From Kiritimatiellia bacterium (GTDB lineage Bacteria; Verrucomicrobiota; Kiritimatiellia; SLAD01), in contig SLAD01000199.1 in the NCBI GenBank assembly GCA_007126995.1, positions 1 to 5,148 on the forward strand: a stretch of 5,148 bases of DNA. Reading direction: 5' to 3'. Positions 1 to 5,148 of this stretch are shown piece by piece (position 1 is the first letter of the stretch; every line of letters begins with the position of its first letter). Below the pieces are notes generated by a model. That model ran no database searches, was not told the DNA's origin, and saw only the letters and a program-made list of their open reading frames with translations. Both the position numbers and the translations under genes were made by a program.

Positions 1-4
1 CGAG

Positions 5-940
5 GTGCTCAAACAGTTCAACCGTGCGGTCGCCCGGCTCAAATCGTATGCGGGATGGCTGTTGGTGGCTTTAATCATGGGCTATCTCGCCCATGTCATC
101 ATAGCCAACCGGGACTCGCTGACGGCGTTAACTATACAGCCTGCTCATCTAGCAGTACATGTTGCCTTGATTGGTGCATATTTTTCGCTGTTGTTGCTGG
201 CTTGGGTCATTGTAGTCCGCGGGACCGCGATGAGCGTTTCGGGTGGTCAGGCAGCGCTAATCTGGCTTCTTGCCAATGCGGGAAAGTATGTGCCAGGGAA
301 AGTGCTGATGATTGGCGGTCGCGTAATCCTGCTGCAACGCGCGGGATGTCGCATCGCAGATACCGTCATGGCGACAACGATTGAACATATGATGCTGCTA
401 TTCGCTGCATTGCCATTGACTCTCTACGGAATAAGTCTCGGCATTCGTGTGCCGAGCCTTGTAGCCTATGCTTTGGTAGCGCTGGCATCTTTGGCCTTGT
501 TGACGTTGGTTTTATGGCCTACCGCTTTGACGAGTCTCGCGAATCGCGCCTTGCGCTGGGCGCAAAGACCTCCTTTGAGCGCACCAATTGATCGTCTTCA
601 GCTCCTTCAGCTTCTTGGCCTTTATTTTCTCGCTTGGCTTTGCTATGGGGTTTCGGCTGTTGCCATCGTTCATGCCGTCGGTTTGGCAAATGTTATCCCA
701 ATGACTTTTCTGCTTGGCATCAGTGTCGCTGCTTGGACGATTGGTTTCTTTGCGATAATTACACCTGGCGGGTTGGGTGTTCGGGAAGCGGTATTCGCCG
801 GCTTTCTGGTTCAATATGTGAGTCAAGCGGAAGCGGTGGCCTGTGCACTGCTCTTTCGTTTAACTTGGACGATGGTCGAATGGGCGGGCGTGGCCCTTGG
901 GGCCGGACTGAGTTGGCGCAAACCCGAAAGAGAAATATAG
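5..940 (+). CDS. Flippase-like integral membrane protein, LPG synthase TM-region / UPF0104 family
   Basis: The 311-residue product is almost entirely hydrophobic, with about seven or eight membrane segments (roughly residues 15-33, 48-71, 83-92, 125-145, 151-171, 200-224, 232-252 and 275-300). Family hallmarks are visible: 'GKYVPGKV' at 93-100 followed by GR at 105-106, a conserved-type Glu at 127 (TIEH), 'PGGLGVREA' at 254-262, and an FR..W segment at 284-288. This matches the membrane half of MprF-like proteins without the aminoacyl-transferase domain. Stand-alone members are thought to flip or move lipid-linked substrates across the cytoplasmic membrane; the substrate here is unknown. The length is normal for the family, so the GTG at position 5 is a plausible start. 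No in-frame stop precedes it and no ribosome site can be seen, so an earlier start off the window is possible. The stop abuts the ATG of the downstream glycosyltransferase, implying one operon and a shared envelope-glycan or glycolipid role. Sampled lines are about 50-55% G+C, lower than most of the next gene. Confidence 0.88.
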   Translation: MLKQFNRAVARLKSYAGWLLVALIMGYLAHVIIANRDSLTALTIQPAHLAVHVALIGAYFSLLLLAWVIVVRGTAMSVSGGQAALIWLLANAGKYVPGKVLMIGGRVILLQRAGCRIADTVMATTIEHMMLLFAALPLTLYGISLGIRVPSLVAYALVALASLALLTLVLWPTALTSLANRALRWAQRPPLSAPIDRLQLLQLLGLYFLAWLCYGVSAVAIVHAVGLANVIPMTFLLGISVAAWTIGFFAIITPGGLGVREAVFAGFLVQYVSQAEAVACALLFRLTWTMVEWAGVALGAGLSWRKPEREI

Positions 941-2935
941 ATGAGACTGCTTGAACGCATAGAACAAGCCGAATCAAGCCTGCACGTGTGGATACTGACC
1001 ATCGTCGCCTTTCTCTGGCGTGTGCCTTGGTTGGGCCGCGCCACCTTATGGGAAGACGAGGTATTATACGCGCAGCGTTCGTCCCCCCCGCAAACGGCCG
1101 GAGAGATTATTCGTTCACACCTGAACATCTTCCCGGACTTGCCCTATCTACCGTTGCCATCGTTGTTGCAGAATTTCATGCTTCGCCTACTTAGCCCGTT
1201 CGCGGAAAGCGTGCAGCACGCTGCGTGGGCTCAACGCGTGCCCGCCCTGCTTTTGGGTACGGCAACGGTGCCGCTCGTTTATCTACTCGTGCGCACCGTC
1301 TCCAACAAACGAGTTGCCCTGCTTGCGGGCGCCATGCAGGCCGTGTTCTACTTCCCCCTCTTTTACAGTCGCGAGGCCCGGTTCTATGCCCCGCTATTGC
1401 TCCTGGTGGTCGCCGTCTATGCGCTCTATTTTCACATCCTCGCAAGACGACAAGTTGATTGGAAGCGGGGTGTGGCGCTGTTCCTTGCCGCCGTTCTCCT
1501 CTGCCACATGGCATTGAACGGACTCCTATTCGTCGGCGCGCTGGTGGGGCTCAGCGGGTTATCCTGGCTCACCGGCTGGCGACCGGAGAATGCCGAGCGG
1601 TCCGCTTGGCGCCGCCTTCACTTGATTCTCTTGACCCCGCTCTCATTGGCCATCGTCACCTTCCTCCCGTTCTTGCTCGAATACCTTTCGAAAGGAACGC
1701 AAATCAGTCCCACGGGGGTCCCCGCAATCCATGTCCTGCTACGCGATATTTTTGGCCGGATCCTGATGGGCGCATCCCCTTGGACCTGGTGGCCCTCCCT
1801 GCTCATCCTGAGTTTAGGGCTGATTGCCGTGCTCACCGTACAGACCAAACGATACATGGCGTGGGCGTTGTTACTGGCCTGCAGCGTCGTGTTCACCGTC
1901 ACGTTGGTGAATGCCGTGCGCAGTGAATACTATTTCATCCGGATCTTTTATGGTCTCGCATTCTGCGGCTATTGGCTCGCTGCGATGGGCATCGATTGGT
2001 GCGCGTTTCGACATCGAACCGTCACGACGACCCCCTCCTGGCGTCGCGTCGTCTACGCCCTGATTGTGGCAATCACACTGGGCGTGCAGGCCGGGGTATA
2101 TGCGCCCATGCTATGGCGCTTGGAGGCCAAGAGCAATGACTACGCCGCCGTTGCCGAATGGCTGAATGAACAGGTTGAGCCAGACACGCCCTATGTTGTC
2201 GAAAGCGCCTACCAGTTGCGTTTCATTTCCGGGCACTACGAAACGCCCGGATTAGTTCCTGCCGTGCCCTACGTGCATGGGCGAGGCGACGGCGAAGTAG
2301 ACCGCTTGCGAGCCCGTCAGCGCGATTTTCTGCGTCGGTTTCCAGAAGCCTATTACATTCAATCGGCATTTCATCAGCCCGAATGGGAGTGGCCCGCGAA
2401 TTATTTTCGTCAGCAAGTGGAATTGGTTAACGAACCATTGAGGAGATTAATCGAGTGGGGCGTGGAGGTTCCCCATTTTCGCTACACACCCGAGCGCTAT
2501 CAGGCCATCATTTTCTTTAACACCGAAGAAGACACCATCCAGATCTGGCGCGAACAGGGTGAACCGGTATTGATCACCTATCCAGATTGGACCGTGCAGG
2601 CCTATGCGCAATTCGAGTATGCCCGCATCCGGCAGGCCCACACCGGCCACATCCGCATATTGAATCTCGGCGAATCACCCCTGACGGGATCACTGCAAGT
2701 TCACGGGGCCCTCATCGCACCGGAACACCAACCGCATACACTGCACATCCATGTCAACGACGCAGCCCCCATCCCTATGCAACTTCCTGCCAATCAGCTC
2801 TTAGCATTCGAGACGCCGCCTCAAACCATTCCCACCGGCTGGAGCACGGTGGAGCTACGCGCTCCCTCACTGCGCTCCGCTCAGGAACATGGCATCCTGA
2901 TTCGTGACGTCGAATTCAGCGCCGCGCCGCCATAA
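941..2935 (+). CDS. GT-C fold membrane glycosyltransferase (PMT/ArnT-like) with large C-terminal extracytoplasmic region
   Basis: This 664-residue protein probably transfers a sugar from a polyprenyl-phosphate donor on the outer face of the cytoplasmic membrane; the acceptor is unknown. The N-terminal ~390 residues carry about ten membrane segments (for example 14-33, 100-118, 125-142, 148-167, 176-200, 226-246, 281-300, 305-324, 333-350 and 369-388). After the first segment comes the acidic loop 'LWEDEVLYA' (36-44), in the usual place of the catalytic Asp/Glu in GT-C enzymes. 'YSREARFYAP' (142-151) matches the typical 'S.eaR.Y' motif of this superfamily, and a charged-aromatic stretch 'RSEYYFIRIFYG' (327-338) precedes a late helix. 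Residues ~395-540 form a soluble region opening with 'YAAVAEWLNEQV', as in many related enzymes. Residues ~570-664 look like a beta-sandwich ending 'GILIRDVEFS'. The ATG directly follows the upstream TAG; only a weak purine run (GAAAGAGAA) precedes it, so coupling is likely. Exact donor and family cannot be decided; sequence identity to ArnT itself is not claimed. Confidence 0.85.
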   Translation: MRLLERIEQAESSLHVWILTIVAFLWRVPWLGRATLWEDEVLYAQRSSPPQTAGEIIRSHLNIFPDLPYLPLPSLLQNFMLRLLSPFAESVQHAAWAQRVPALLLGTATVPLVYLLVRTVSNKRVALLAGAMQAVFYFPLFYSREARFYAPLLLLVVAVYALYFHILARRQVDWKRGVALFLAAVLLCHMALNGLLFVGALVGLSGLSWLTGWRPENAERSAWRRLHLILLTPLSLAIVTFLPFLLEYLSKGTQISPTGVPAIHVLLRDIFGRILMGASPWTWWPSLLILSLGLIAVLTVQTKRYMAWALLLACSVVFTVTLVNAVRSEYYFIRIFYGLAFCGYWLAAMGIDWCAFRHRTVTTTPSWRRVVYALIVAITLGVQAGVYAPMLWRLEAKSNDYAAVAEWLNEQVEPDTPYVVESAYQLRFISGHYETPGLVPAVPYVHGRGDGEVDRLRARQRDFLRRFPEAYYIQSAFHQPEWEWPANYFRQQVELVNEPLRRLIEWGVEVPHFRYTPERYQAIIFFNTEEDTIQIWREQGEPVLITYPDWTVQAYAQFEYARIRQAHTGHIRILNLGESPLTGSLQVHGALIAPEHQPHTLHIHVNDAAPIPMQLPANQLLAFETPPQTIPTGWSTVELRAPSLRSAQEHGILIRDVEFSAAPP

Positions 2936-2946
2936 TCCCCTTCCGG

Positions 2947-2970
2947 AGGGACGTGCTCCCTCACGTCCTT
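2947..2970. terminator. Possible weak hairpin terminator between convergent genes
   Basis: AGGGACGTG (2947-2955) pairs with CACGTCCTT (2962-2970) around a six-base loop CTCCCT. This gives nine pairs, one of them G-U on the plus-strand transcript. It starts 11 bases after the stop of the plus-strand operon and lies downstream of the minus-strand gene too, so it is well placed to serve either. No T-rich tract follows on either strand, so classic intrinsic termination is doubtful. A competing 5-bp stem (GAGGG 2946-2950 with CCCTC 2958-2962) overlaps it. The rest of the 78-bp gap (2936-3013) shows nothing else I can support. Confidence 0.35.
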
Positions 2971-3013
2971 GGAGAATAAACCGAAAAGTATCGGATATCA
3001 GAAACTGGTAGTA

Positions 3014-5148
3014 CTAGTCGCCATTCCCATTCAATATGCGCTGCGGTAGGTCATATGTAATCGTGTTCGTCCATGTCCACGTGGACGAGTTCGGCGAGGT
3101 CATGATGACAATACCATCATCCGGGCCAAAATAATCGTTGGGCACCGGCAAACCGGTGAAGTTGTTCTCCATCCCGATGAATCGCCAACCAAGCGTGGTG
3201 TGGCGGTAGATCAACTGGGCAAAATTCGGCCCTTGCGGCAGCGCTTGCGACGCGCGGTCCCACTTCCACATAATGTCGACCGGAAACTCGCCTTGCGCAT
3301 TCGGGAACCAAGACATGCCGCTGCTGAAGCCTGACTCGAATAGATTCATTTGGCTTGGATGCATGGATTTAGGCAGGCGGACCGCAACCAAATTGAAGGT
3401 ATTCGGCTCTAATACTTGAGTCTGTTCCTCCGTCGGGACTTGTCCGATAAAGGTGATGCTATGGATCTCGGAAGAATTCTCAGGAATGTAGATCACCATC
3501 CCTTCGGTTAGATCAACCGTCAGACTATTGGCGGGGGAATCATCTGCCTCGTTCAGCCATTGCTGGGTGTTTCCGTCCAGCCAGATACCGGTCTTAAGTG
3601 GCGTGGTCGCATCTCCCGGCCCAGCAGCACTGCGCTCATACCAATACACACGTGTTCCCTGCCCTGGGGCGCTGGCGGCGGCCGGCAAGCTGTTCGTGAA
3701 CGGGCCGAAGATAAACTCCACGGTGTTTTCATCCGGTACACCGGGGAACGCCACCCAGTTTTGGCCAGGGTGCAGCCGGATAGGCTTGGCCACGTAGACC
3801 TGCTCACTGGCACGGGGCGGATTAAAAAGACCCGCCCGCCAACGATCCCGATTGGCAACCCGGTAGAATCGCATGTAGCCTGCGGGCAAATCGGAAACGG
3901 CCGCATCAAAATTAATCACCGACTCGGTGCGAGAGCTGTCCTGCGCGGTCATGCTGACACCATTGTCAGCCGTCACCGTCTTCACCAGTTCCCACTGACT
4001 ATCCAATGCAGCAGAATAGGCCTTGGCATCCGCATAGATCAGATCGTACTGACGACCTTCCTGGGACAACCACTCGATGATAGGATCATCATCCACAACC
4101 CCCTCGGTGATCTCCAGGAATGCGCCATCATAGAAGAGCACGAGGTCGCCGTCCACCACGCCCAAACTGAAGTTATCGAGGTCGCCATCCGCGTCCCACG
4201 CCGCAAAGTCCAACGCGAAATTCTCTGGCGACGAGATGCCGCCCTCGATCAGGACCCACTCGTAATCCTCCAGTTGATCCCAGTTGTCGAATAAGTCCTT
4301 GTCCTGATTGTCCAACTCCACCAACACGGTCCCCGTAATCGTTGCACCACCGTTATTGACGATATGATCACGATCGGCCGCATTGTCTACATCTCCGATC
4401 TTTACCCGTATGCGGCCGCCCTCGTTCAGGGTCAAACCGTCGACGGTTAATCCGCCGATGGCATTCGCACTATTGCCCGGCGCCACACGCGCGCCGCTGT
4501 TCAGAGTTAATCCACCGACCGTCCCCGCACCGCGCAGGATCGCTTCGTCTGCCACTGTCACATCACTGTCAGCCAGCGAGCCGCTCACAATCAATTCGCC
4601 AGCTTCGACGGTGGTATCCCCTTCAAACGAGCTGTTGCCGGCGAGCGTCAAGGCGCCGCCACCGCGCTTGAACAGGTCGCCATCGCCTTCCATCTCCCCG
4701 GCATACGTCAGCGCGTTCGAGCGCTCAAAAACCAGCGCCGCATTTTCCGCCACGGCAATGTCCGCCTCAACACTACCCGTCGTGCCGCCGTCGCCGACAG
4801 ACACCGTCCCGGCCGCAATCGTCAATAGGCCTTCGAAGTCATTCTCTCCCCGAAGTATCAGGGCTCCCGTGCCACTCTTGGTCAATGCGCCTTCACCGGT
4901 GATGTCTCCGTCCACCCCCATCTCGCGCTCGCTGTCCGGCACATCAATCATGCCGTCGCCGTCCTCTAGCGTGATGTCCCGCGTCGAAACCAGCGTGAGC
5001 GAGTCAAGCGCGCGAAGCGTGCCGCCGTCAAACGTTACCGCGCCGGACGCGCCGCCCAGATTGCCGTCTGCGGAGATCTGTGTTACCCCACCGTTCAAAT
5101 CGGTACCGCCGGTGTACGTATTCGCTGCGGTCAGCGTTAAGGTGCCCG
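3014..5148 (-). CDS. C-terminal part of a secreted PATR-repeat (autotransporter-passenger-like) protein, 5' end off window
   Basis: The frame is open from the stop at 3014-3016 to the right edge, giving 710 in-window codons. A TTG at 5096-5098 can be read as a start, but it falls inside a beta-strand repeat whose first half (GTLTLTAANTYTGGT) is encoded upstream of it, so it is not the real start. Protein order is as follows: three PATR-type repeats (5146-4586), a beta-helix end with 'GTVGGLTLNSGARVAPGNS' (about 4525-4469) and a 'DRDHIVNNGG' strand, an acidic linker, a beta-sandwich ending 'RFYRV' (4111-3857), then two related ~120-residue modules (3796-3434 and 3424-3044) and a short tail 'QRILNGNGD'. 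No cysteine occurs in the visible part, and it is rich in Gly, Asp, Thr and Asn, as expected of an exported beta-helical protein. There is no autotransporter barrel, no PEP-CTERM and no LPXTG motif. It likely acts at the surface or outside the cell; function is unknown. It is convergent with the membrane-protein operon and probably unrelated to it. Confidence 0.87.
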   Translation of the reverse strand, partial: GTLTLTAANTYTGGTDLNGGVTQISADGNLGGASGAVTFDGGTLRALDSLTLVSTRDITLEDGDGMIDVPDSEREMGVDGDITGEGALTKSGTGALILRGENDFEGLLTIAAGTVSVGDGGTTGSVEADIAVAENAALVFERSNALTYAGEMEGDGDLFKRGGGALTLAGNSSFEGDTTVEAGELIVSGSLADSDVTVADEAILRGAGTVGGLTLNSGARVAPGNSANAIGGLTVDGLTLNEGGRIRVKIGDVDNAADRDHIVNNGGATITGTVLVELDNQDKDLFDNWDQLEDYEWVLIEGGISSPENFALDFAAWDADGDLDNFSLGVVDGDLVLFYDGAFLEITEGVVDDDPIIEWLSQEGRQYDLIYADAKAYSAALDSQWELVKTVTADNGVSMTAQDSSRTESVINFDAAVSDLPAGYMRFYRVANRDRWRAGLFNPPRASEQVYVAKPIRLHPGQNWVAFPGVPDENTVEFIFGPFTNSLPAAASAPGQGTRVYWYERSAAGPGDATTPLKTGIWLDGNTQQWLNEADDSPANSLTVDLTEGMVIYIPENSSEIHSITFIGQVPTEEQTQVLEPNTFNLVAVRLPKSMHPSQMNLFESGFSSGMSWFPNAQGEFPVDIMWKWDRASQALPQGPNFAQLIYRHTTLGWRFIGMENNFTGLPVPNDYFGPDDGIVIMTSPNSSTWTWTNTITYDLPQRILNGNGD
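3044..3424 (-). repeat. C-terminal module, copy B of a diverged tandem duplication
   Basis: This ~127-residue unit starts 'TQVLEPNTFNLVAVRLP' and ends 'WTNTITYDLP'. Its landmarks match copy A in the same order: LEPNTFNLVAVRLP with LHPGQNWVAFPGVP, 'IMWKWDRAS' with 'VYWYERS', 'LIYRHTTLGW' with 'IWLDGNTQQW', and 'PDDGIVIMTSPNSSTW' with 'LTEGMVIYIPENSSEI'. Only nine residues (QRILNGNGD) follow before the stop, so this copy is the protein's true C-terminal domain. Confidence 0.65.
3434..3796 (-). repeat. C-terminal module, copy A of a diverged tandem duplication
   Basis: This ~121-residue unit runs from 'VYVAKPIRLHPGQNWVAFPG' to 'ITFIGQVP'. Shared landmarks with copy B, in order, are L.P...N.VA..-P, an F..GF/PF stretch, a 'VYWYERS' strand, a hydrophobic 'IWLD....QW' strand, and 'LTEGMVIYIPENSSEI' leading to a Pro-terminated strand. 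It looks all-beta and aromatic-rich. No function is known to me. Confidence 0.65.
3857..4111 (-). other. Beta-sandwich domain ending in RFYRV (protein domain)
   Basis: About 85 residues run 'IIEWLSQEGRQYDLIYAD', then 'SQWELVKTVTADNG', then 'GYMRFYRV'. The pattern I.W.S..GR.Y.L, W..v and closing RFYRV is one I recognise from small beta-sandwich domains near the C-termini of secreted proteins in Verrucomicrobiota-like bacteria. The match is from memory of the pattern, not from a profile search. It links the beta-helix to the duplicated modules. Confidence 0.6.
4127..4543 (-). other. Passenger-type beta-helix end region (protein domain)
   Basis: About 139 residues follow the last repeat and run AILRGAGTVGG, then the 'VAPGNS' turn, 'IGGLTVDGLTLNEGGRIRV', 'DRDHIVNNGGATITGTVLVE', and finally 'LGVVDGDLVLFYDG'. 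This order (GTV.G strand, APG.S turn, D.hiv strand, VDGDLVL strand) is the familiar tail of PATR passengers just before a C-terminal domain. The middle is strongly acidic, with 'DNQDKDLFDNWDQLEDYE' and 'DADGDLDN' stretches; the second resembles a Ca2+-binding loop, but that is only a suggestion. Confidence 0.65.
4586..4687 (-). repeat. PATR-type beta-strand repeat, unit 3 (protein level)
   Basis: 'GDGDLFKRGGGALTLAGNSS' leads into 'FEGDTTVEAGELIV', with the same lead-in, strand, F-E-G turn and strand order as unit 2 and a spacing of 70 residues. Next come 'LADSDVTVADEAILRGAGTV', the usual transition from repeats to the end of the passenger beta-helix. Confidence 0.82.
4796..4897 (-). repeat. 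PATR-type beta-strand repeat, unit 2 (protein level)
   Basis: The core 'GALILRGENDFEGLLTIAAG' aligns with unit 1: the Asn-Asp-Phe-Glu-Gly turn replaces Asn-Thr-Tyr-Thr-Gly. It is preceded by 'GEGALTKSGTG', the common lead-in 'G.G.LtK.GtG' of these repeats. The core Gly is 93 residues after that of unit 1. Confidence 0.8.
5048..5146 (-). repeat. PATR-type beta-strand repeat, unit 1 (protein level)
   Basis: The protein reads GTLTLTAANTYTGGT and continues into DLNGGVTQISADGNLG, a near-canonical autotransporter-associated beta-strand repeat: a G.L.L strand, an N.YTGGT turn, then a G...I strand ending in a small-residue loop. It is the most typical of the three units and lies at the window edge, so further units may precede it outside the window. 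Confidence 0.85.

Noticed and set aside
437..456. Perfect 7-bp inverted repeat CTCGGCA / TGCCGAG with a six-base loop
   Set aside because: It lies inside the membrane-protein coding sequence, encodes an ordinary SLGIRVPS stretch, and has no T tract. One such stem in a kilobase is not surprising.
1083..1089. Run of seven C near the start of the glycosyltransferase gene (Ser-Pro-Pro codons)
   Set aside because: A slippery tract early in an envelope glycosyltransferase gene could suggest phase variation, but seven bases is short for that and the frame is intact. Without reads from several isolates there is no support.
512..1128. Minus-strand open frames opposite the first two genes
   Set aside because: They overlap genes with strong family motifs and their translations show no coherent domain.
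2981..3018. Small dyads CCGA...TCGG and ACTGGTAGTACTAGT just before the minus-strand stop
   Set aside because: The stems are only four to five pairs or contain mismatches, and they sit between convergent genes where no operator or promoter is expected.
3560..4294. Long plus-strand open frame (244 codons) opposite the PATR-repeat gene
   Set aside because: It is fully antisense to a gene with clear domain structure, its translation is rich in Arg, His and Ile with no recognisable motif, and no ribosome site or promoter is evident. It is best explained as a shadow of the GC-biased minus-strand codons.
1..5148. Possible defence system, CRISPR array, toxin-antitoxin pair, IS element or tRNA
   Set aside because: No direct-repeat array, terminal inverted repeat, transposase motif, tRNA-like cloverleaf or small paired genes were found on reading both strands; nearly all of the window is filled by three envelope or secreted-protein genes.

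Overview
This window looks like a segment of a Gram-negative-type bacterial chromosome with moderately high G+C. The best guess at a source is the Planctomycetes-Verrucomicrobia-Chlamydiae group, perhaps Kiritimatiellota or Verrucomicrobiota. That rests on the minus-strand protein, which joins autotransporter-type beta-strand repeats to a beta-sandwich ending in 'RFYRV' and to C-terminal modules of a kind I associate with secreted proteins of that group. The assignment is inference from recalled family style, not from a search.

Layout: positions 5-940 (+) encode a polytopic membrane protein of the lysylphosphatidylglycerol synthase TM-region / UPF0104 flippase-like family. Its stop codon is followed with no gap by the ATG of a 664-residue GT-C-fold glycosyltransferase (941-2935, +). 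This enzyme has an N-terminal multi-pass core and a large C-terminal extracytoplasmic part. The two are almost certainly co-transcribed and probably translationally coupled, and probably act in assembling or modifying a lipid-linked envelope glycan. A 78-bp convergent intergenic stretch (2936-3013) holds a short hairpin that may be a weak terminator.

Positions 3014-5148 (-) encode the C-terminal 710 residues of a large secreted or surface protein whose N-terminus lies beyond the right edge. In protein order it has three autotransporter-associated beta-strand (PATR) repeats, the end of a beta-helix with a 'VAPGNS' turn, a beta-sandwich ending 'RFYRV', and two diverged tandem copies of a ~120-residue aromatic-rich module. 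It has no autotransporter beta-barrel, no PEP-CTERM tail and no cysteine in the visible part.

The most interesting item is this C-terminal architecture. A passenger-type repeat region ends in a duplicated module where a translocation barrel would be expected, which suggests another export or anchoring route. No RNA genes, CRISPR arrays, insertion sequences or defence systems were seen.
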